Source: an uncultured Dyadobacter sp.
Lineage (GTDB): Bacteria > Bacteroidota > Bacteroidia > Cytophagales > Spirosomataceae
Reading direction: 5' to 3'
NCBI RefSeq assembly: GCF_946482605.1
Contig: NZ_CAMLSE010000026.1
Span: 1-64,000 of the forward strand
Length of the DNA stretch: 64,000 nt
The notes beneath the pieces were generated by a model. The model searched no databases, had not been told where the DNA came from, and saw only the letters and a program-made list of their open reading frames with translations. A program made the translations under genes and the position numbers. Positions 28,523-36,832 of this stretch are shown here, one piece after another; positions within the stretch are counted from its first letter, which is position 1; every line of letters starts with the position of its first letter.

Positions 28523-29509
28523 ATGAAAAGTATATCAGTAGTTATTCCCAACTATAACGGGAAACATTTATTTGAAAAGTATTTTGAGCATAATTATAGG
28601 GTTCTGCAAGATCTTGAAACAAATGTTCAGATTATTGTAATTGACGATGCATCCACGGACGATTCTGTTGCATATTTACAAGAACATTACCACGAAAAAA
28701 TCACATTAATCCGAAAAGAAGTCAACTCAGGATTTTCGGATACTTGCAATATCGGCATTAAAAATGCAACTAATGAATTGATCTTCCTTTTGAATACGGA
28801 TGTTACGTTGGAGCCAGGCTATATGGAAAAGCTCTACAAGTATTTTGAATTGGAAGACACATTCGGAGTCATGGGAAGAGTGATTGGCATGAATGATGAT
28901 TTTATTCGCGAAGCCGCCAGAGAACCCAAAATATCCGGTAGAAAAATAAAATCATCCGACTTCTTTCACTTACAAAACATTAATGCATTCACGCCCACTT
29001 TTTATTTATCCGGCGCCATTGCATTAATGGATACACAAAAATTGAAAGCCATCAATGGATTCAACGAGATGTTCAATCCGTATTATGGAGAAGATCAGGA
29101 ACTTTCAATTCGGGCTTGGCGCCTTGGCTGGAAATGTTATTACGAACATGATGCCGTATGCCGTCATGAAGTATCAGCCAGCACCAAGAATCATAATCAC
29201 AAAAAGGCCATTAAGCGGATCCATTTCAGAAACAGATATTACGTTCACTACCTGCATTTGCAAGGGATGGATCTGAAACTGTGGCATCTGCAGATACTGC
29301 TCTGTGACGTATTGCTTGGCCTGTTTACACTTCAGTTCTTTAAAGTGGAAGCTTATTGGGACTTCTTTAAGAACCGCAGAAACTTGCAGGCAAAGAAAGT
29401 TGCCTTCAACAGGCAGATGAAAAAACATCACTCCGACATTGGCATTATCGACGTGATCAACAATTTCCGGCTCATGCTGAAGTACCAGCAGGTTATTAAA
29501 TTGAACTAG
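28523..29509 (+). CDS. Glycosyltransferase family 2
   Basis: A 328-residue GT-A-fold transferase that adds a sugar to a growing cell-surface glycan on the cytoplasmic side of the membrane. The nucleotide-binding start SVVIPNYNGKHLFEKYFEHN, IVIDDASTDDSV, the DxD-like LNTDVTLEPG and the acceptor-site ED in YYGEDQELSIRAWRLG are all present. The C terminus is basic and hydrophobic. The gene is clearly richer in A and T than its neighbours. It converges on a GT4 gene, overlapping it by 4 bases. Donor and acceptor are unknown. Confidence 0.92.
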   Translation: MKSISVVIPNYNGKHLFEKYFEHNYRVLQDLETNVQIIVIDDASTDDSVAYLQEHYHEKITLIRKEVNSGFSDTCNIGIKNATNELIFLLNTDVTLEPGYMEKLYKYFELEDTFGVMGRVIGMNDDFIREAAREPKISGRKIKSSDFFHLQNINAFTPTFYLSGAIALMDTQKLKAINGFNEMFNPYYGEDQELSIRAWRLGWKCYYEHDAVCRHEVSASTKNHNHKKAIKRIHFRNRYYVHYLHLQGMDLKLWHLQILLCDVLLGLFTLQFFKVEAYWDFFKNRRNLQAKKVAFNRQMKKHHSDIGIIDVINNFRLMLKYQQVIKLN

Positions 29510-30579
29510 GTAAGACTACGATATAAATCAAGGTATTCGGAAGCTGCCCTGTCCCAGGAAAAAAATCTTGCCCTGTTGCGGATTTTTTCCCTGGGCTTTG
29601 TCTTTTTATAATGATCCAGACTGCTTTTCAGCACATTACGCATATGTTCCGGCTCGAAACTATCGAAATAGTATGCACAATCTCCTCCGATCTCCGGCAA
29701 CGAAGTACAGCGCGACAGGATGACCGGCTTCCCGTAGTACATTGCTTCAATGACGGGTAAACCGAACCCTTCCGCAATGGACGGAAAAACAAATGCGGTA
29801 CAATTACTCAAATACCATTTCTTATCATTCTCGGACACCGGTCCGGTAAATATGACGCGATCCAGGACATTGAGCTTTTCAGCCTCCCGGATGATCGTCC
29901 TTTTATAGTCTCTGCTGCTATCGATACCCGCTATTATCAATCTTAATTCATTGTCCTTCAAAAGTGCCGGTAACACATGAAAGTTCTTCTTGCTGGCAAT
30001 AGTCCCGATCGTAAATAGGAATGGCTTATCGATTGCATTGTCAGGCTTTCTGATTAAACCCGTATCGTCGATGTTACACCCGTTGTAAATAACCGAGGTA
30101 GGCTTATCCCTTAAATTGAGATGCCTTTTCAAATCTTCCAGAACGAAAAACGAAATCGCTACGATGTGATCAGCCCTGTCAATCTTGGTTTGCAGACGGG
30201 ACAGATACTTTTTGATTCTACTTGCGGTCTTATTCTCGTCGTAAAGAAAATTTAAATCGTGGATTGTCAGCACAATAGCTACATTTTTACCGAAAGGATA
30301 ATATCTTGACCCCTGGTAAGTACAATGCCAGATATCGACCGCTTTGGTATCGGGAAAAAATAACTTGTGAATGAAATGCTGGGATACATAATTGGCTTGT
30401 TCACCAAATGCATGTTCTGCGGAAGTAGGTAGATAAAATGCTATCCTTTCCTTCTCATTACCAATCTGTTTCAGAATCGAATTACCCAACTGAAGACAAT
30501 AATGATAAAGTCCGGTGTGGGGATGCCGCATTCTTTCACAATCAATCAGAACATTTTTTAGCATGCTTATCTCAATCAT
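29506..30579 (-). CDS. Glycosyltransferase family 4 (GT-B)
   Basis: A 357-residue GT-B transferase acting in cell-surface glycan synthesis. Typical pieces are DIWHCTYQGSRYYP, VLTIHDLNFLYDE, PFLFTIGTIASKKNFHVLPA, VIFTGPVSENDKKWYLSN, and the donor-site FPSIAEGFGLPVIEAMYYGK with the E-x7-E motif. I chose the start at 30579 (MIEISMLKNVLID) because its ATG overlaps the TGA of the decayed methyltransferase frame in an ATGA, typical of operon coupling. The frame stays open to 30609, and 30564 is also possible. The upstream partner gene is dead, so translation now depends on its own initiation. Confidence 0.9.
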   Translation of the reverse strand: MIEISMLKNVLIDCERMRHPHTGLYHYCLQLGNSILKQIGNEKERIAFYLPTSAEHAFGEQANYVSQHFIHKLFFPDTKAVDIWHCTYQGSRYYPFGKNVAIVLTIHDLNFLYDENKTASRIKKYLSRLQTKIDRADHIVAISFFVLEDLKRHLNLRDKPTSVIYNGCNIDDTGLIRKPDNAIDKPFLFTIGTIASKKNFHVLPALLKDNELRLIIAGIDSSRDYKRTIIREAEKLNVLDRVIFTGPVSENDKKWYLSNCTAFVFPSIAEGFGLPVIEAMYYGKPVILSRCTSLPEIGGDCAYYFDSFEPEHMRNVLKSSLDHYKKTKPREKIRNRARFFSWDRAASEYLDLYRSLT

Positions 30580-31331
30580 TTTCTTTTGTACGCTTCCAAT
30601 GCGTAGCAAAAACCATTTACAGGAATATAATTTACATCATATCCCAATTGATTAAGATATTGACTAACCATGAGCACATTATTCCGGTTATCAATATCGT
30701 GGACGTTTATCAGCATTGTTTCGATCCGGCAAATGATTTCCGGCGGGGTGTTAAAAATAATATCATATTCGCTCCCATCACAATCCATCCTCAACAAATT
30801 CGCTTTCGGTACATTTGCCGCGATTTCTGAAAAGAACCTGCCCGCACCGTCATTTCCTTACATTACGGGCATTAAAATCTCTTACCGAAGAGGCTGTCCT
30901 CTGATTAGCCTCTGTGTTCCCCCATCTGCGAACACTATCTCGCGGCAAGTTCCTGCGAGGGCATTCGGGCCACGCGTTGTCAAACCTTCTGATGGACGAA
31001 ATATGCGAGCGCATTAGTCCAATATTACTGTCGAATGGCTTATACGCATAAATTTGGGCATTCTTTATTTTAGATAAAAGCAATATGTCAAAAAAACCGG
31101 CATCCGCACCGACATCGGTTGGCAAGCGGATCGTCCGGCGATATTGCGGGCAGAATTCCGATATGATAAGCCGGGTAAATCCTCCAAAAACAGGCAGAGA
31201 CTGATGGGTGGGCGAAACATCAATCTGTTGGCTTTCGAGACAAAGTGTAGCATTCTACCCCGATAACGATATGTATACCGGAGATGGTCAGTGAATGCTG
31301 AGGTTCTGAGGGTATCTGCTCTGCGCCTCAT
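30576..31331 (-). pseudogene. Decayed FkbM-family methyltransferase
   Basis: The pieces of one FkbM-type S-adenosylmethionine-dependent methyltransferase lie in order but in different frames. From the 5' end: YRYRGRMLHFVSKAN (near 31260); after a shift, QQIDVSPTHQSLPVFGGFTR and PTDVGADAGFFDILLLSKIK (31225-31050); then REIVFADGGTQRLI (near 30930) in another frame; SSVRDFNARNV (near 30875) back in the earlier frame; and GNDGAGRFFSEIAANVPKAN, LLRMDCDGSEYDIIF to the stop at 30576. Frames contain stops between the pieces. Canonical residues have drifted too: DVGAD for DVGAN, and YAYKPF where YAYEPF is expected. It was the first gene of a unit with the GT4 gene. Confidence 0.85.
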
Positions 31332-31344
31332 CTCGTAGGGTTTG

Positions 31345-31375
31345 TTTGAATTTTAGCCCAAAGCGTGTAGCTTTG
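31345..31375 (+). promoter_or_regulatory. Bacteroidota-type promoter of nrdB
   Basis: TTTG at 31345-31348 and TAGCTTTG at 31368-31375 are separated by 19 bases, a textbook -33/-7 pair. It lies 83 bases before the nrdB start and just beyond the dead methyltransferase gene. Confidence 0.75.
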
Positions 31376-31458
31376 TTTTCTTCAGGCCCGGCCTTTTCAG
31401 CCAACGGCAAGTACGAACGTTATATAATTCTGATCTCCGTAAAATACTCAAATTAACT

Positions 31459-32454
31459 ATGTCACAAGAACTTACCAGACAGGAGCCCCTGTTGATCGAA
31501 GACCCCTTGCGGTTTGTTTTGTTCCCTATCAAACATTCCGATATATGGGAAATGTACAAACGTCACGAGGCGTCTTTCTGGACAGCCGAGGAAATAGATC
31601 TGTCCCAGGACATGAAGGATTGGGAAAATCTTTCTGATGGTGAAAGGCACTTCATCTCTCACGTACTGGCATTTTTTGCGGCATCCGACGGAATTGTCAA
31701 TGAAAATCTCGCTGTCAACTTTTTGAGCGAAGTACAATATGCGGAAGCTAAATGCTTTTACGGTTTCCAGATCGCGATGGAAAACATCCACTCCGAAACC
31801 TATTCTTTACTGATCGACACCTACATCAAGGACTCTGTGGAGAAGGACCGTCTCCTGCGTGCCATCGAGACGATCCCGTGTGTTCAGAAAAAGGCCGAAT
31901 GGGCATTGAAATGGATCAACAGCCCGGTGTTTGCAGAACGCATTATCGCTTTCGCCGCAGTCGAAGGAATTTTCTTTTCGGGTTCTTTCTGCTCTATATT
32001 CTGGCTTAAAAAGCGCGGCTTGATGCCAGGCTTGTCATTCTCCAACGAACTGATCTCACGGGATGAGGGATTGCATTGCGAATTCGCGTGTTTGCTCTAC
32101 ACGAAACACATTGTGAATCAGCTGCCGCAGGAGCGCGTGATCGAGATTATGCTGGATGCCGTCGAGATCGAAAAAGAGTTTGTAACCGAGTCGCTTCCTG
32201 TATCCCTGATCGGTATGAATGCAGAATTGATGAAACAATACATTGAGTACATCGCCGATTTCTGGCTCGAAAGACTGGGATGTCCTAAGCAATTCAATTC
32301 CGCGAACCCATTCGACTTCATGGAATTGATCTCGCTTCCCGGTAAAACCAACTTCTTCGAAAAACGGGTTGGAGAGTATCAGAAAGCGGGGGTCATGAGC
32401 GGAGTGAAGGACAAGGAATCTGCTCACAAGATTTCATTCGATTCGGATTTTTGA
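31459..32454 (+). CDS. nrdB: Ribonucleoside-diphosphate reductase, beta (small) subunit, class Ia
   Basis: Holds the di-iron centre and tyrosyl radical used by NrdA. The 331-residue protein resembles the eukaryotic-like branch of NrdB. The radical Tyr is Y115 in [15 protein letters not shown]. Iron ligands are visible at D77 ([10 protein letters not shown]), E108 and H111 (AMENIHSE), and in [11 protein letters not shown] and [10 protein letters not shown]. The C-terminal end (HKISFDSDF) is the short acidic tail that docks into NrdA. It is separate from nrdA at 336-2786 and has its own promoter, so the two subunits must be balanced in trans. Confidence 0.97.
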   Translation: MSQELTRQEPLLIEDPLRFVLFPIKHSDIWEMYKRHEASFWTAEEIDLSQDMKDWENLSDGERHFISHVLAFFAASDGIVNENLAVNFLSEVQYAEAKCFYGFQIAMENIHSETYSLLIDTYIKDSVEKDRLLRAIETIPCVQKKAEWALKWINSPVFAERIIAFAAVEGIFFSGSFCSIFWLKKRGLMPGLSFSNELISRDEGLHCEFACLLYTKHIVNQLPQERVIEIMLDAVEIEKEFVTESLPVSLIGMNAELMKQYIEYIADFWLERLGCPKQFNSANPFDFMELISLPGKTNFFEKRVGEYQKAGVMSGVKDKESAHKISFDSDF

Positions 32455-32461
32455 CACTGAT

Positions 32462-32515
32462 TTGTCTTGCTGAGGGGAGTCTGCGCATATGCTTCGACTC
32501 CACTCAGCAAGACAA
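32462..32515. terminator. Long bidirectional hairpin between nrdB and recX
   Basis: TTGTCTTGCTGAG at 32462-32474 pairs with its exact complement at 32503-32515. One mismatch follows, then GGAGTC pairs with GACTCC, giving about 20 bp of stem around a 14-base loop. It lies between convergent genes and has no T-run beyond 2-3 bases, so it may be an RNA-stabilising hairpin as much as a terminator. Confidence 0.75.
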
Positions 32516-32530
32516 TATTATTGGTCCACA

Positions 32531-32983
32531 TCACAACTCCCCGAGCTCCTTCCAGACCAGCTCACTTTCATATCCCTTTCCCAGTGCAAACCTGGCCAGT
32601 TTTTGTTTCAGCTTGAAAGGATCGGGCTCAGTTTTCGACAGCAAGTTCCGCTTTTTCGAAAGCAGCTCCCTTAAGCCGGCAACATAGTCTTCATCGCCGA
32701 TTTCATTCATTCCTTTTTCAATGCTGTATGTGCTCAGGCCGCGCCGGTTAAGCTCCTGCCGGATCTTCATTCTGCCCCAGTTTTTGACCCTGAATTTCCC
32801 TCCTGCATAAGTTTTTGCAAAGCGCTCCTCGCTCAGATAGTTCATCGAGATCAGTTCGGCAATCAGCTCATCGGCTTCATCTCCCCACACATTCCATTTC
32901 CTGAGCCGCTGCCGGACCTCCTCCTGAGTCCGCTCCTGGTAGGCACAATAGGAGGCTGCTTTTTGCAATATGAGCCGGTCCAT
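32531..32983 (-). CDS. recX: Regulatory protein RecX
   Basis: A small helical protein that caps or removes RecA filaments. The 150-residue sequence shows the three-helix repeats of RecX: AASYCAYQERTQEEVRQRL, LIAELISMNYLSEERFAKTY, FRVKNWGRMKIRQELNRRGL and IGDEDYVAGLRELLSKKRNL. The length is normal. recA is not in the window. It is convergent with nrdB. Confidence 0.9.
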   Translation of the reverse strand: MDRLILQKAASYCAYQERTQEEVRQRLRKWNVWGDEADELIAELISMNYLSEERFAKTYAGGKFRVKNWGRMKIRQELNRRGLSTYSIEKGMNEIGDEDYVAGLRELLSKKRNLLSKTEPDPFKLKQKLARFALGKGYESELVWKELGEL

Positions 32984-33051
32984 GTATTCCTTTTTGTATT
33001 AAATAATCTTAACAACGTGCAAGGATAAAGAAAATATAACGGATGAATAAC

Positions 33052-33059
33052 TATTTTTG
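33052..33059 (+). promoter_or_regulatory. -7 element before the metallophosphoesterase gene
   Basis: TATTTTTG is a perfect TAnnTTTG, 43 bases upstream of the start at 33103. No -33 box is visible. Confidence 0.45.
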
Positions 33060-33102
33060 AGTTTATAAATACCCCCTGTACAAATAGCAAAAACCTATAC
33101 CC

Positions 33103-33918
33103 ATGACTTTTCAGAGACGGTCTTTTTTAAAACTCCTTCCCGCATTATCAGGAATTCCATATCTGTCAACCCAGGCTGGCGCACAACCTGCGGCGAGAAT
33201 ATCGCTCCGCTTCATCGTCGCTTCGGATGGCCATTTTGGACAGCCTGATACAGAGTTCAAGACCTTCCATTCCGACCTGATCAGTTGGGTAAACCGCGAA
33301 AAATTACAGAAAGGAGTTGATTTCCTGTTTTTCAATGGCGATCTCATCCACGACGACCCCACGTTGCTGTATGATTTCAAAAGCACGATTTCCAACCTCA
33401 GCGTGCCCTATTACGTGAGCCGAGGAAATCATGATAAAGTGGGGCTCGATGTATGGCAAAGTACCTGGGGCTACCCTACCAATCACAGCTTCGCCAAAGG
33501 GGAATACGCATTCGTCGTAGGCGACACATCCAATGAAAAAGGGGAATATGTGTGTCCGGATGCTGCCTGGCTACGCAATGAACTGGCAAAGTACAAAGAC
33601 AAAAAAGGCATTTTCGTGTTCCTCCACATTACCCCCGCTAAATGGACCGTCAACGGGATCGAATGCAAGGAGGTGATCGAGCTGTTCGAAAGTACGCCCA
33701 ATGTAAAAGCTATTTTCAATGGTCACGACCACGACCAGGACAGCACTAAAATGTATGGTAAAAAACCTTATTTCTTCGACGGCCACTTCGGTGGTAACTG
33801 GGGAACGGCCTACAAGGGGTACCGCATTGTCGAGATTTATGAAGACCACACCTGGCAGTCGTACCAGTACAATCCTACGGCAGCGCCGGTTTTGAATACT
33901 TTTTCAGGTAAAAGCTAG
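33103..33918 (+). CDS. Exported calcineurin-like metallophosphoesterase
   Basis: A 271-residue phosphoesterase with a Tat-like or Sec signal (MTFQRRSFLKLLPALSGIPY), so it probably acts outside the cytoplasm. All metal-binding motifs of the family are present: IVASDGHFG (D-x-H), FFNGDLIHDD (G-D), SRGNHDK (G-N-H-D), FLHITPAK (H) and IFNGHDHDQD (G-H-x-H). The substrate is unknown; relatives cleave phosphodiesters or monoesters of nucleotides and lipids. It appears to be a single-gene unit. Confidence 0.9.
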   Translation: MTFQRRSFLKLLPALSGIPYLSTQAGAQPAARISLRFIVASDGHFGQPDTEFKTFHSDLISWVNREKLQKGVDFLFFNGDLIHDDPTLLYDFKSTISNLSVPYYVSRGNHDKVGLDVWQSTWGYPTNHSFAKGEYAFVVGDTSNEKGEYVCPDAAWLRNELAKYKDKKGIFVFLHITPAKWTVNGIECKEVIELFESTPNVKAIFNGHDHDQDSTKMYGKKPYFFDGHFGGNWGTAYKGYRIVEIYEDHTWQSYQYNPTAAPVLNTFSGKS

Positions 33919-33923
33919 GTTAT

Positions 33924-34043
33924 TCAGTCCAGCAGGTTTTCAATGTCGCGGAGGTCCTGCGGGCCGGTTGCTACTTTTCCTCGTTCAATAGGCTTATCAG
34001 ATTTAAATATTCCTGTTCCATTACCTAATGGCGGATTGAGTGG
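33924..34043 (-). pseudogene. Possible 3' remnant of an unidentified gene
   Basis: On the minus strand an open stretch of 39 codons has no ATG start and ends at 33924-33926. Its last part reads KPIERGKVATGPQDLRDIEN followed by LLD, which looks like real protein rather than chance, and seems familiar as a protein C terminus. I cannot name the family. A stop lies immediately upstream in frame. It may be the tail of a gene whose 5' part was lost when the flanking genes arrived. Confidence 0.25.
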
Positions 34044-34121
34044 TTAAATACCGGTGTATCCACATTGCTAAGCTGGTACAGATTTTTAACCACTTGATTC
34101 ATTTGAACAATCAACCGCTCA

Positions 34122-35342
34122 ATGGACCTACTCAGTGGACAGCCTCATTGGTTTTACAAGAATGGAGCTTTACAATCATACCCTGCGTTATCAGAAAACA
34201 TCACCTCGGAAATCGTCATCATGGGCGGCGGGATTACAGGCGCATTACTGGCCTGGCACCTGACAGAAGCCGGTTTTCCCGTAGTAGTGCTCGAAAAAAG
34301 GCACATTGGAATGGGCAGTACTTCCGGCTCGACCGCATTATTGCAGTATGAAATCGACACCATGCTCACGGACCTGATTGATCGCATTGGAGAAAAAAAG
34401 GCGGTCCGCAGCTATCTCCTGTGCGTCGAAGCCATTCACAAAGTCCATAAAATTGTTGACTCCCTGTCTGTCAAAACCGGGTTTTCCCTTAAAAAGAGCG
34501 TGTACTATGCTTCCAAGAGGGACGACCTTCCTGCTTTGGAAAAAGAATATGCTGTCCGTAAAAAGGTCGGCATCGACGTAGATTGGTGGGACCAGGCCAC
34601 ACTAAGGTCGCATTTCCCGGGTATCCGGAAAAGCGGTGCCATTCTTTCGCACGATGGTGCACAGGTAGACGCCTACGCTCTTACTCATGCATTGTTCCAG
34701 CATTGTATCCGGAAGGGGGCGCGCGTGTATGACACCGTGGAGATCACAGATATCCACCACGAACGAAAAGGGGTCTCGCTTACCCTCGACAATGGGACGG
34801 TCGTCAAAACCCACAAACTGATCGTGGCGGCAGGCTACGAATCCCAAAAGCTGATTTCACACAACTTTGTAAGGCTGCATTCCTCTTATGCGATCGTGAG
34901 CAAGCCCATTCTGCAGGAAAAGGAACTCTGGTATCAAAACGCATTATTGTGGGAAAGCGCCCGTCCTTACCTGTATCTCCGGACCACCGAGGACAACAGG
35001 GTGCTTATTGGTGGAAAAGATGAAATGTTTCAGAGCGCGACAAAAAGAGATAAGCTCCTTCATCGCAAAGCGAAAGAGCTGGAACAGAATGCAAGGAAGA
35101 TGTTCCCCTCCCTGCAACTGGTCACCGACTATGCCTGGTGCGGAACTTTCGCAGAAACCGAGGACGGCTTGCCATTTATCGGCAGTGTGAAAGAACACCC
35201 GAATACCTGGTTTGCATTAGGTTTTGGAGGCAATGGTATTTTGTTCAGCATCATAGCCGCGGAGATCATTACAGATGTGATCAGCGGAAAGCAAAATAAG
35301 GATGCGGCTACTTTCAACTTCGACAGGCTTGGCAAGTCATGA
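34122..35342 (+). CDS. FAD-dependent oxidoreductase, DAO (D-amino-acid/glycine oxidase) family
   Basis: A 406-residue flavoprotein. The Rossmann motif is EIVIMGGGITGALLAWHLTE (about residues 31-50), followed by VVVLEKRHIGMGSTSGSTAL. TLDNGTVVKTHKLIVAAGYE closes the FAD domain, and ENRVLIGGKDEMF-like and GLPFIGSVKEHPNTWFALGF segments near the end are typical of the DAO fold. It should oxidise a secondary or primary amine substrate, but which one cannot be told. The N terminus (MDLLSGQPHWFYKNGALQSY) is short and unremarkable. It ends convergently with tyrS. Confidence 0.88.
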   Translation: MDLLSGQPHWFYKNGALQSYPALSENITSEIVIMGGGITGALLAWHLTEAGFPVVVLEKRHIGMGSTSGSTALLQYEIDTMLTDLIDRIGEKKAVRSYLLCVEAIHKVHKIVDSLSVKTGFSLKKSVYYASKRDDLPALEKEYAVRKKVGIDVDWWDQATLRSHFPGIRKSGAILSHDGAQVDAYALTHALFQHCIRKGARVYDTVEITDIHHERKGVSLTLDNGTVVKTHKLIVAAGYESQKLISHNFVRLHSSYAIVSKPILQEKELWYQNALLWESARPYLYLRTTEDNRVLIGGKDEMFQSATKRDKLLHRKAKELEQNARKMFPSLQLVTDYAWCGTFAETEDGLPFIGSVKEHPNTWFALGFGGNGILFSIIAAEIITDVISGKQNKDAATFNFDRLGKS

Positions 35343-35357
35343 AACCCGCCAAGCCTG
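35324..35357. terminator. Inverted repeat spanning the oxidoreductase stop
   Basis: CAGGCTTGGC at 35324-35333 is the exact complement of GCCAAGCCTG at 35348-35357, with the stop codon in the 14-base loop. It lies just before the convergent tyrS stop (35366) and probably ends or protects both messages. No T-run follows. Confidence 0.6.
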
Positions 35358-35365
35358 CGGACGCA

Positions 35366-36667
35366 TCAGATCACTTTAATGAGGTGATTTTTCTTTCCTT
35401 TCGAAACCAGAAGGAATTTGTTTTGTAATAATGCAAATTCCGTCAAAGGCTGCTCAGCCGAACTTGCTTTTATTTTATTGATACTAACCGCATTCTGCTG
35501 GATCGCACGCCGGGCCTCGCCTTTGGAGGTATAAACCTCGGACCGCGTCGTCGTCGAAATCAGATCGGTTAAATTGGTGCATTCATCCCATTCCGAACGC
35601 GTAATCTCAGTTTGAGGCACGCCATCAAAAACGGCGTCAAACTCATCTTCGGCAATGCTCTGCAAAGTTTCCAGGGTTGCTTTGCCAAACAACACTTCCG
35701 AAGCTTTCAGTACCAGATCATAGGCCCTCTGCGAATGGATCCGGATCGTCAGTTCCGAAGCCAATGCTTTTTGCATAATACGCAAATGCGGCTCGGCGGT
35801 ATGGCTCGCTTCCAGCGCCTCTATTTCCTCGCGGCCTTTTAACGAAAATACACGCAGGTAACGCGGCATATCATCATCGCTCTGGTTCAGCCAGAACTGG
35901 TAAAACTGATAAGGCGACGTTTTCGACGCATCCAGCCAGATATTTCCCCCTTCGCTTTTTCCGAATTTCGAGCCGTCGGATTTGGTTACGAGCGGGGTCG
36001 TCAAGGCATATGCTTTGAAATACCCTTCCTCGTCACCCTCTTTTCTGCGAATGATTTCGGTACCGGTCGTAATGTTACCCCATTGGTCCGATCCGCCCAT
36101 TTGCAGCCGGACGTTCTTGTTTTTATATAGATGATAAAAATCGTAGCCCTGCAAAAGCTGATACGAAAATTCGGTAAATGAAATACCCGTTTCAAGCCGC
36201 TTCCTGACCGAATCTTTGGACATCATATAATTGACACTCAAAAACTTACCGGCATCGCGAAGGAATTGCAGAAAGCCTATATCCTTGAACCAGTCGTAAT
36301 TGTTCACCATCTCGGCCGAGTTCTCACCACTGTCAAAGTCCAGAAACTGTTCCAGCTGCTTACGGATACCTTCCTGGTTGATCCGCAATGTATCCTCGTC
36401 CAGGAAAGAACGCTCCGCAGCCTTGAACGACGGATCGCCGATCATACCCGTGGCACCACCTACCAAAGCAATAGGCTTGTGCCCTGCCCGCTGGAAATGC
36501 ACCAGGAGCATAATGGTGGCAAGATTCCCGATGTGCAGCGAAGGCGCCGTGGGATCGAAACCGATATAGCCGCAGGTCATCTCCTTCTGAAGTTGCTCAT
36601 GGGTCCCGGGCATCATGTCATGCAGCATGCCCCGCCAGCGTAATTCTTCTATAAAATCAATCGCCAT
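35366..36667 (-). CDS. tyrS: Tyrosyl-tRNA synthetase
   Basis: Charges tRNA-Tyr. The start at 36667 gives MAIDFIEELRWRGMLHDMMP and 433 residues, the normal TyrRS length. The frame stays open to 36772, but a perfect -7 element (minus-strand TACCTTTG, plus-strand 36702-36709) lies inside that extension and rules it out. The class I signature HIGH is HIGN in DPTAPSLHIGNL, and the KMSKS loop is KFGKS in DGSKFGKSEGG. YQLLQGYDFYHLY and GGSDQWGNITTG line the active site. The C-terminal S4 domain spans roughly 365-433 (SKGEARRAIQQNAVSINKIK). Confidence 0.97.
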   Translation of the reverse strand: MAIDFIEELRWRGMLHDMMPGTHEQLQKEMTCGYIGFDPTAPSLHIGNLATIMLLVHFQRAGHKPIALVGGATGMIGDPSFKAAERSFLDEDTLRINQEGIRKQLEQFLDFDSGENSAEMVNNYDWFKDIGFLQFLRDAGKFLSVNYMMSKDSVRKRLETGISFTEFSYQLLQGYDFYHLYKNKNVRLQMGGSDQWGNITTGTEIIRRKEGDEEGYFKAYALTTPLVTKSDGSKFGKSEGGNIWLDASKTSPYQFYQFWLNQSDDDMPRYLRVFSLKGREEIEALEASHTAEPHLRIMQKALASELTIRIHSQRAYDLVLKASEVLFGKATLETLQSIAEDEFDAVFDGVPQTEITRSEWDECTNLTDLISTTTRSEVYTSKGEARRAIQQNAVSINKIKASSAEQPLTEFALLQNKFLLVSKGKKNHLIKVI

Positions 36668-36701
36668 TCTAAAAAACTGTTGCTTATTTAATATCGAACC
36701 G

Positions 36702-36791
36702 CAAAGGTAAAGGTTATCGGTTTGAAAACTTCCAATGGCCGGATGCTTTTGAGAATCGGAAGGATTATTCATTCAAAAACCCATAATTTTG
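36702..36791. promoter_or_regulatory. Divergent promoters of tyrS and the GH43-type gene
   Basis: CAAAGGTA at 36702-36709 is TACCTTTG on the minus strand, 35 bases before tyrS. TAATTTTG at 36784-36791 on the plus strand lies 41 bases before the glycosidase start. Both are perfect TAnnTTTG elements, and they fix the start choice for both genes. Confidence 0.6.
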
Positions 36792-36832
36792 CATTAATAA
36801 CAGATTTTCCGCACCCTATCATCAACAAAATC

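Noticed and set aside
36668..36772. 35-residue N-terminal extension of tyrosyl-tRNA synthetase
   Set aside because: A perfect minus-strand -7 element lies within it, and the family begins at the MAIDFIEEL position.
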